Assembly: GCA_019915135.1 (NCBI GenBank)
Contig: JAHLMK010000024.1
Coordinates: 186,001-250,000, forward strand
Reading direction: 5' to 3'
Length of the DNA stretch: 64,000 nt
Source of the DNA: Strobilurus pachycystidiatus
Taxonomy: Eukaryota; Basidiomycota; Agaricomycetes; Agaricales; Physalacriaceae
The notes beneath the pieces were generated by a model that ran no database searches, was not told where the DNA came from, and was given only the letters and a program-made list of their open reading frames with translations. Position numbers and translations under genes: made by a program. Every line of letters starts with the position of its first letter. Position 1 is the stretch's first letter. Positions 58,313 to 64,000 of the stretch are shown here, in pieces.

Positions 58313-61300
58313 ATGCGAGTTCTGTGCGTCGCAGAGAAACCCTCGATATCCAAGGCAATTGCAAACATTCTCTCCGGCGGCCGCTTCCAGACAGTGAGCA
58401 CCTGTCTTCTCCTCAAAGTGCCCTTTTGACAGGCTAGGGAAGCGTTCCAGCCAGAACAAATTCGTAAAGAACTACGACTTCGATTATGGTCCGACCAACT
58501 CTCACTACACCGTGACATGCGTCTCGGGTCACTTGACGAGCCACGACTTTTTCGACACGCACCGAAAGTGGCATTCTTGCGATGCCTACGACTTGTTCGA
58601 CGCTCCGGTTGAGGTGAAGATATCCGATGACTCCAAGACCATCGAGAAGAACATCGTCGCAGAGACGCGTGGTGCGGATATGCTCATGATTTGGACGGAT
58701 TGCGACCGAGAAGGCGAGCATATCGGCTCGGAAATAGCGACAATATGCAGGCGGGTGAAGAGGAATATCATCGTCAAGAGAGCTCGCTTTAGCGCTATCA
58801 TACCCCAGTGCGTTGTCAATCCATCTCATCGTCTTCCGTCTCACTTTTGACCCTAGGCAAATCCATCACGCGGCACAACACCCCGTTAACCTTGACCAAG
58901 CGCAGGCAGATGCGGTCGAGGCCAGGACGGTACTCGATCTCAAGATTGGCGCCGCATTTACCCGCATGCAAACAATGGTTCTACAGCAGCGCATTGCCAA
59001 AATCAGAGATGAGAAAAGCGTCCTCTCCTACGGTAAACCCTTTGTTCACTTGTTCAGAATTAGCTTGACAAGACAACGGCTAGGGCCATGTCAGTTCCCC
59101 ACTCTAGGCTTCGTGGTTGCCCGATACAACGATGTCAAAACCTTCAGACCAGAGGCATTCTGGTATATCTACCTCACGCTGATTCGGCAGTCATCATCAC
59201 AAGGGAACGAGGAGACCAAATTCACATGGCGTCGCGGGAACCTCTTCTCCTACGACGAGGCGGCAACTCTGTATGAAATGGTCTTGGATGCTGCGAGTGC
59301 TAGAGTTACAAAGGTAACCAAGAAAGAGACCAAGAAATGGTGCGACTCTCGCTGTTCCGTGTAAATGACTCTTATCGACATGTCCAGGAAACCTCTACCC
59401 CTTACAACGGTCGAGCTTCAGAAGGCGGGATCGCGCATCTTGAAGTTGGCGCCAAAGAAGATTCTCGACGTATGTTCGATGCTCGCTTTGATACAATTCT
59501 CTGACACTGCATTCCAAAGATTGCGGAGAAACTCTACCAACAAGGATTCCTTTCCTATCCGCGTACAGAAACGGACCAGTTCGACCCACAGTTTGACTTG
59601 ATGAGCCTGATCGAGAAACAGAAGGCAGATAATGCCTGGGGCGGTTTTGCTACTTCGTAAGTGCAATCGTGCCGCTTGTCCTGATTGATCTGAAGAAGCA
59701 CCATAGCCTAGAGAATGGTGAATTCTCAAGACCACGGCAAGGGAAGAACAACGATAAGGCCCATCCGCCGATTCACCCCACAGCGCATGCCGGGAATTTG
59801 GCTGGCGATGAGAAACGTGTCTATGAATTCATTACGCGACGTTTTCTAGCCTGTTGTTCCAAGGATGCCAAGGGTTGGCAGACTACTGTCGACATCGTTT
59901 ACGGAGGGGAAGAGTTCTACGCCACGGGCAGGTTCTTTTTCATGGCGCTATATTCTCACTCACAACACACCCAGGCTTGACGGTTCTGGAGAAGAACTAC
60001 CTGCTAGTGTACCCGTACGACAAGTGGTCCGACAACTATATTCCAGATTTTCAGGAGGGGGAAGAGTTCCAACCGTCGGTATGCGAACTACGAGAGGGAG
60101 AGACATCGAAGCCAAATCTCCTCACTGAGGCGGACTTAGTCTCTCTCATGGATAAGAACGGCATTGGTAGGTCGCATTCCATCGGTCCTGATCATCATCT
60201 TAGTGAGCTTGATAGGTACCGATGCCACTATCGCACAACACATCGAGACCATCATAACGCGCAACTATGTCATTGAATACTATGAGGGCAACACTAAATA
60301 CTTACTGCCTTCGACACTTGGGATCGGTCTCATAGAGGGATACAGTCAGATCGGGTTCGACAGAAGTTTGGACAAGCCCCATCTTCGTCGCGAGGTCAGT
60401 CGATCCGCCCATATTCGTGTTTAGCCAGTTAAAAGACCCTCCTAGACCGAGCGTCGCATGGTACAAGTCTGCGAGGGCCGCTCCACGAAGAACGATATGA
60501 TGGCGCAGAGTTTGGATCAATATAAGCAGATGTTCGTGGTTGCAAGAACAGAGTTTGCGAAGGTCATACAGGTGAGGGGGATACCTCTGATCGTAATTGC
60601 GCTCTAATCTTTCACAGAGCGTTCAAAGCCAGCTCGCACAGGAAGCGGGTAATGGCAATGGAGGGGGCGGCGGTGGAGCGGGTGGAGGCAATGGTGGCGG
60701 TGGAAATGGTGGAGCAGGCGGTGGAGGTGGAAGAGGTGGCGGTGGTGGAGGAAGAGGCGGCGGTGGTGGGGGAGATGATAACGGTGGGGGAGGCGGTGGC
60801 GGCAGTTCTGGGGCCCCTCGACCCAGAGATAGGAGTGCGAACCAGATGGCTAGGTCTACCTCTGTCATTGAGATAGACGACGACATTGAAGGTAGGCGCC
60901 TCTCATTCGTTCGTCTCTCGTCACGACAACACTTATTTCTTGTCAGACTTTGACGTCCGACCCACGCGTGCAGTGAAGCCGCCTTCGACACGACCTTCCG
61001 CGCCGCCCAAACCTCCGCCGAGTCGGCCGCCACCATCCAAGGCTTCCACGTCGTCCCGTCCGCCACCATCTTCTAGCCGAGCATCTGTCACTGCTCAAGG
61101 CGGCGATAGTGGCGAGCCCAACTGTAACTGCAGTAAGCCCGCGGTTCAGAGAACTGTCACGAAGGAATCTGCCAGCCAGGGCAAACAGTTCTGGACTTGC
61201 TCTGAAAATCCAGGCTGCAACTTCTTTCAATGGGTTGACGGCACAACATCGTCCCCGGCCGTGCCCACGAAACGGTCATACTCGAATGTCGGTCTTTGGC

Positions 61301-62239
61301 CCTGATATCGATTCGATAATTGATTGCTTTACAGAGGCAAACCTCGTCAGACGACGACAGACGATGTGACTGCGAGATGACTGCCATCAGTCGTACTGTC
61401 GTCAAAGACGGTCCAAATAAAGGGAGAATGTTCTGGAAGTGTCCAAACGCTGAGGGGGCCCAGTGTAAATTCTTCGAATGGGATGACGAAGCCCCTCGAA
61501 TCGGCGGAAATGTCAACAACGGGAGCCAACCTGGACCTTCGGTGAAATGCTACAAAGTGCGTAGGCCGGCCTTCCGTCGTGATTCAAGGTCACTGATTGT
61601 AATTTCATGCAGTGCAATGAGCTGGGGCACTGGGCCAACTGTATGTGGTCTGGAACATTGTAGATGAACATCTCTCACGAACTTCATATTCAGCGTGCCC
61701 GAATGAGGAAGGCTCGACCTCGAAACGTGCCCGCAGCTTTGGCACGGCGGGTGGTAACGTTACTCCGAGCTCAAATTCCGGCGGTAAGACTGGCAATTGC
61801 TTCAAGTGTGGCGAAGAAGGTCACTGGAGTAACGGTGTGTCCCGACGCGTTTTCCTTGTGTTCGACGCGCTCAACTTGCTGTAGCATGTCCTAACGAAGG
61901 AGGCGGAGGAGCTGGTCGAAGCTATGGGTCCTCTGGAGGGAGCGGGCAACGCAGCACGGGTGGTGGCGGTGGAGGTGCATGTTTCAAATGCGGCGAAGAG
62001 GGACATTGGGCGCCAAGTAAGCATGCTTACTCAGACGTAGATCAGTTATCTCACGCCCCGTAGATTGCCCGAGCGAAGGAGGCGGTGGCGGAGGTAGTTC
62101 GATGACCTCCAGTAGAGGGCGAGGATCATCAACCAGGGGTCGAGGTCGAGGGTCTAGGGGTGGTTCAAGAGGCAAACGAGGGAAAGGTGCTGCCAAGTCG
62201 AAGTCTGGGGCGTATGGTGCCCCTCAAGGTTTTTTCTAA
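58313..62239 (+). CDS. TOP3: DNA topoisomerase III with GRF and CCHC tail
   Basis: A type IA topoisomerase. TOPRIM motifs AEKPSISKAIA and DCDREGEHIGSEI, the NSHYTVTCVSGHLTSHDF region, and the catalytic tyrosine in QGFLSYPRTETDQFD are all present. The core continues IEKQKADNAWGGFA and DKAHPPIHPTAHAGNL to NGIGTDATIAQHIETII. Beyond it, a glycine-rich block of about 50 residues (60655-60815) leads to two GRF zinc fingers (CNCSKPAVQRTVTKE and CDCEMTAISRTVVKD, each with FFQW/FFEW) and three CCHC knuckles (CYKCNELGHWANSCP, CFKCGEEGHW twice), then an RGRGRGSRGG-type RGG tail ending GAPQGFF. TOP3 with Sgs1/BLM and Rmi1 dissolves double Holliday junctions; the zinc fingers and RGG tail are as in TOP3-alpha/beta and bind single-stranded nucleic acids. 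About 15 introns. Confidence 0.93.
60655..60815. repeat. GGN-rich repeat coding for the TOP3 glycine tract
   Basis: A GGT/GGA/GGC-rich tract encodes glycine runs with a few asparagine, alanine and arginine residues. It is a simple-sequence tract and a likely place for length change or assembly error. Confidence 0.8.
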
Positions 62240-62862
62240 ATTATCATCATACACTCCCAATTCTCGCTCTAGGTGGAATCTTGTATTATCACCGTCTAAT
62301 CTCGCTGTACCCCAGTTCTTCTAGGCTACCATCCACAGCTGTTTACATGTCCACTCAATGGCAACTACTTCGTCTAGACCTCTTACGAACACGCCGTTTA
62401 CACCCAAAGCAGGTTGTAGGCACACACGCCTCGGAAGATCAGCGTGTCTAGTTCCAGATAACTCCAGACCACTTTGAATTGTCATGAACAAATCGAATCT
62501 GTAGACAATGATACAAATGTCCCAAAATATACACTTCGATGATAAAAACAGTGCCTAGTGCTTCGTGAATAAGTAAATGAAAACAGGAACTCAAACTCGT
62601 GTGTGATATGCCTAGACTCTTCCTACAGCTTGTATACAACATGCTTTGCGAAACAGCACATGAGAAAGAAGAAACGACGGTTGGGTGCGCTGTGGGTATA
62701 GTACAATGATACTGATGAAGTCAGTTGGAGGCTGAGAGAAATCGATCCATGGGCACTCACACTGATGTATGAAGAAAGTGCAAAACAGAAGACGTGGATA
62801 ACATGAAGAGCATGCAGGGTTGCCGGACTTTCTGTCATGGGTAGTCCTCTGAGGCCGAGCTC
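62240..62862. other. convergent 3' region
   Basis: About 620 bp between the TOP3 stop and the stop of the next gene, which converge. A short 64-71-codon set of frames has no features. Confidence 0.5.
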
Positions 62863-63561
62863 TCAGACTGACCAGAGGCGCGGCGCTGATGATGAGGATG
62901 AAGCCTGACTTGAGTATGAGAATCGGCGGAAAGGGGAGAGGGGATCGACATACTTTATGACACGCGATGAATGTGCTTTATTCGCATTGCGAATGAGGCG
63001 GTTGATACGTTGGCAGCTCTCCATGCGGGACTGCATAATGGACTCGTACATGTCCAAGACACGCAGAGCAGGATTGTGGGCGGCATCCACGCTGGTCTGG
63101 AGACTCTTGCGGGACGCAGGCGCCGATGGCAAGTTCAGTTTGAGGCCCTTCTTTCGTCTGATCCATCGCGATGAGGGAGAGGTGGATCGACGTGAGGGGC
63201 GGATCAAAGATTCGGAGTCGTGCGAGGGAGACGCTGGCGAGCGAGGAGGACTGTCTTCGTCCTCATCGTCGGGGTCTTGAAATTCAGCTTTCGTCTTGTA
63301 CACCCACACGCGCTCCTGCTGGTAGAAGGAGACGAGGGAGTCGAGGTTGTTGGCGGAGGTGCGGAGAACTGGAGCGACTTCGGACATTGGGGAGGTGATG
63401 GTCATGGAATGGCGCTCTGAATGTCGCGGAGGACTATATAAGGCTTGAGAGAGACTAGACGACCGAAGGTGGGGCGGCAGGCTAGTCAAATCCATCGTGG
63501 TAGAAGGCTCTGGACTGATGTGTATTGGCGTCATAAGTGACCTTATTGGGGGTCCAGACAC
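62863..63561 (-). CDS. serine-rich protein of unknown function
   Basis: An uninterrupted 232-codon frame; a splice near the 3' end (GTATGT at about 62956) is possible and would change the last 30 residues. The N-terminal half is serine/proline-rich (SSSLSQALYSPPRHSERHS). A more ordered region follows: ANNLDSLVSFYQQERVWVYK, then PPRSPASPSHDSESL, RWIRRKKGLKLNLPSAP, and a helical stretch RVLDMYESIMQSRMESCQRI and NRLIRNANKAHSSRV. The last helix looks like a conserved element, but I do not recognise the family. The first ATG of the frame is 63561; ATG codons at 63534 and 63495 are alternatives. The gene diverges from EMC10 over about 240 bp. Confidence 0.5.
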   Translation of the reverse strand: MSGPPIRSLMTPIHISPEPSTTMDLTSLPPHLRSSSLSQALYSPPRHSERHSMTITSPMSEVAPVLRTSANNLDSLVSFYQQERVWVYKTKAEFQDPDDEDEDSPPRSPASPSHDSESLIRPSRRSTSPSSRWIRRKKGLKLNLPSAPASRKSLQTSVDAAHNPALRVLDMYESIMQSRMESCQRINRLIRNANKAHSSRVIKYVDPLSPFRRFSYSSQASSSSSAPRLWSV

Positions 63562-63797
63562 GGCTTAGGCTCATTCCCCATTCATTCCTGTTGCGGATAC
63601 CAGCATCGCAGCCAATAGGCTTCCAGATCGCCCAGTCTTTTGAACCCGAGTCGCTCTAAACAGGGCAGTCACCGTCGGTCTTTTGTGGCGTTGATTGGGC
63701 GAGCCAAGTAGCAAGTTCCATTTCGGGGTCTCCCGATCGCGTTGTCTGATCTGGAACGTGGCCCACGTGCGCCGTCGAGCCTTGTCCTTTCCTCGTC

Positions 63798-64000
63798 ATG
63801 ATCGCCCGCGTTGTCCTGGCCGTGTCGGCCCTTGCGAGCGTGAACGGAGCCGCCGTTGTCGACGTCTATCACCGCGTGTTCCACCCTGCTCTCGAGGAGC
63901 TCCAGTTCGCTCCCAAAGGCCAAATCTTGTCTCTGGACTCAGCGTCGCCGTCCTTCGCCTCGTCTACACAGGACGACTTCAACACCTTTGCCCAGGCGCT
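63798..64000 (+). CDS. EMC10: ER membrane protein complex subunit 10 (partial, 5' end)
   Basis: The visible 67 codons run off the window edge. MIARVVLAVSALASVNGAAV is a signal peptide. Then DVYHRVFHPALEELQFAPKG, LSLDSASPSFASSTQDDFNT and FAQAL, matching the start of fungal EMC10 (the VYHRxFHP block and the downstream LSLD region). EMC10 is a lumenal-domain subunit of the ER membrane insertase complex EMC. The family call rests on a short piece. Confidence 0.6.
   Translation, partial: MIARVVLAVSALASVNGAAVVDVYHRVFHPALEELQFAPKGQILSLDSASPSFASSTQDDFNTFAQA

Noticed and set aside
63434..63441. TATATAA-like box on the plus strand
   Set aside because: It lies inside the coding frame of the serine-rich protein and 360 bp before EMC10, so it is probably coding sequence.

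Overview
The window is nuclear DNA of a filamentous basidiomycete, probably an Agaricomycete. The genes are dense and on both strands. Introns are very short (about 50-70 nt) and frequent, and exons often begin or end within a codon. Several families are ones I know mainly from mushroom-forming fungi: a DUF6699 protein, a probable DUF6697 protein, and a seven-helix membrane protein with the INCGALYTFNS signature. I see no rRNA, tRNA, CRISPR array or intact transposon. Most ORFs in single frames are exons of spliced genes, so the coordinates below run from start codon to stop codon with introns inside.

Layout. 0-5 kb: a WKF-domain nucleolar protein (C7orf50 family), a multi-pass membrane protein, a DUF2423/LLPH-type nucleolar protein and a proline-rich DUF6699 protein. 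6-15 kb: RIX1 (60S assembly) and SEC10 (exocyst) diverge from a 56-bp gap, followed by a mitochondrial enoyl-CoA hydratase (AUH-like) and a coiled-coil protein. 15-25 kb: a mucin-like single-pass surface protein, an NADP-type reductase with a decayed duplicate beside it, TIM54, quinolinate phosphoribosyltransferase, a GPI-anchored Kre9/KNH-like wall protein and Gemin2. 25-34 kb: a DUF3245 nuclear protein, a zinc alcohol dehydrogenase, a short-chain dehydrogenase, a small very basic protein, a dual-specificity phosphatase-fold protein that lacks its catalytic cysteine, and ARF1. 35-43 kb: SEC15 (exocyst), a HAD sugar/glycerol phosphatase and a large HSL-type alpha/beta hydrolase. 43-48 kb: two alpha-tubulin genes in tandem. 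48-64 kb: a serine carboxypeptidase, a LysM-like gene remnant, CPSF2/CFT2, UTP25, TOP3, a serine-rich unknown and the start of EMC10.

The genes are mostly housekeeping. Ribosome assembly (WKF protein, DUF2423 protein, RIX1, UTP25), exocytosis and vesicle traffic (SEC10, SEC15, ARF1), RNA processing (GEMIN2, CPSF2) and mitochondrial work (TIM54, AUH) recur, but nothing shows that they are co-regulated as a cluster. I found no convincing novel multi-gene system. The most interesting items are single loci: the probable pseudophosphatase, the tandem alpha-tubulins with unequal intron content, two small gene remnants (reductase and LysM-like), three introns with GC rather than GT donors, the long glycine/zinc-finger tail of TOP3, and a 161-residue basic protein whose first exon is only 13 codons.
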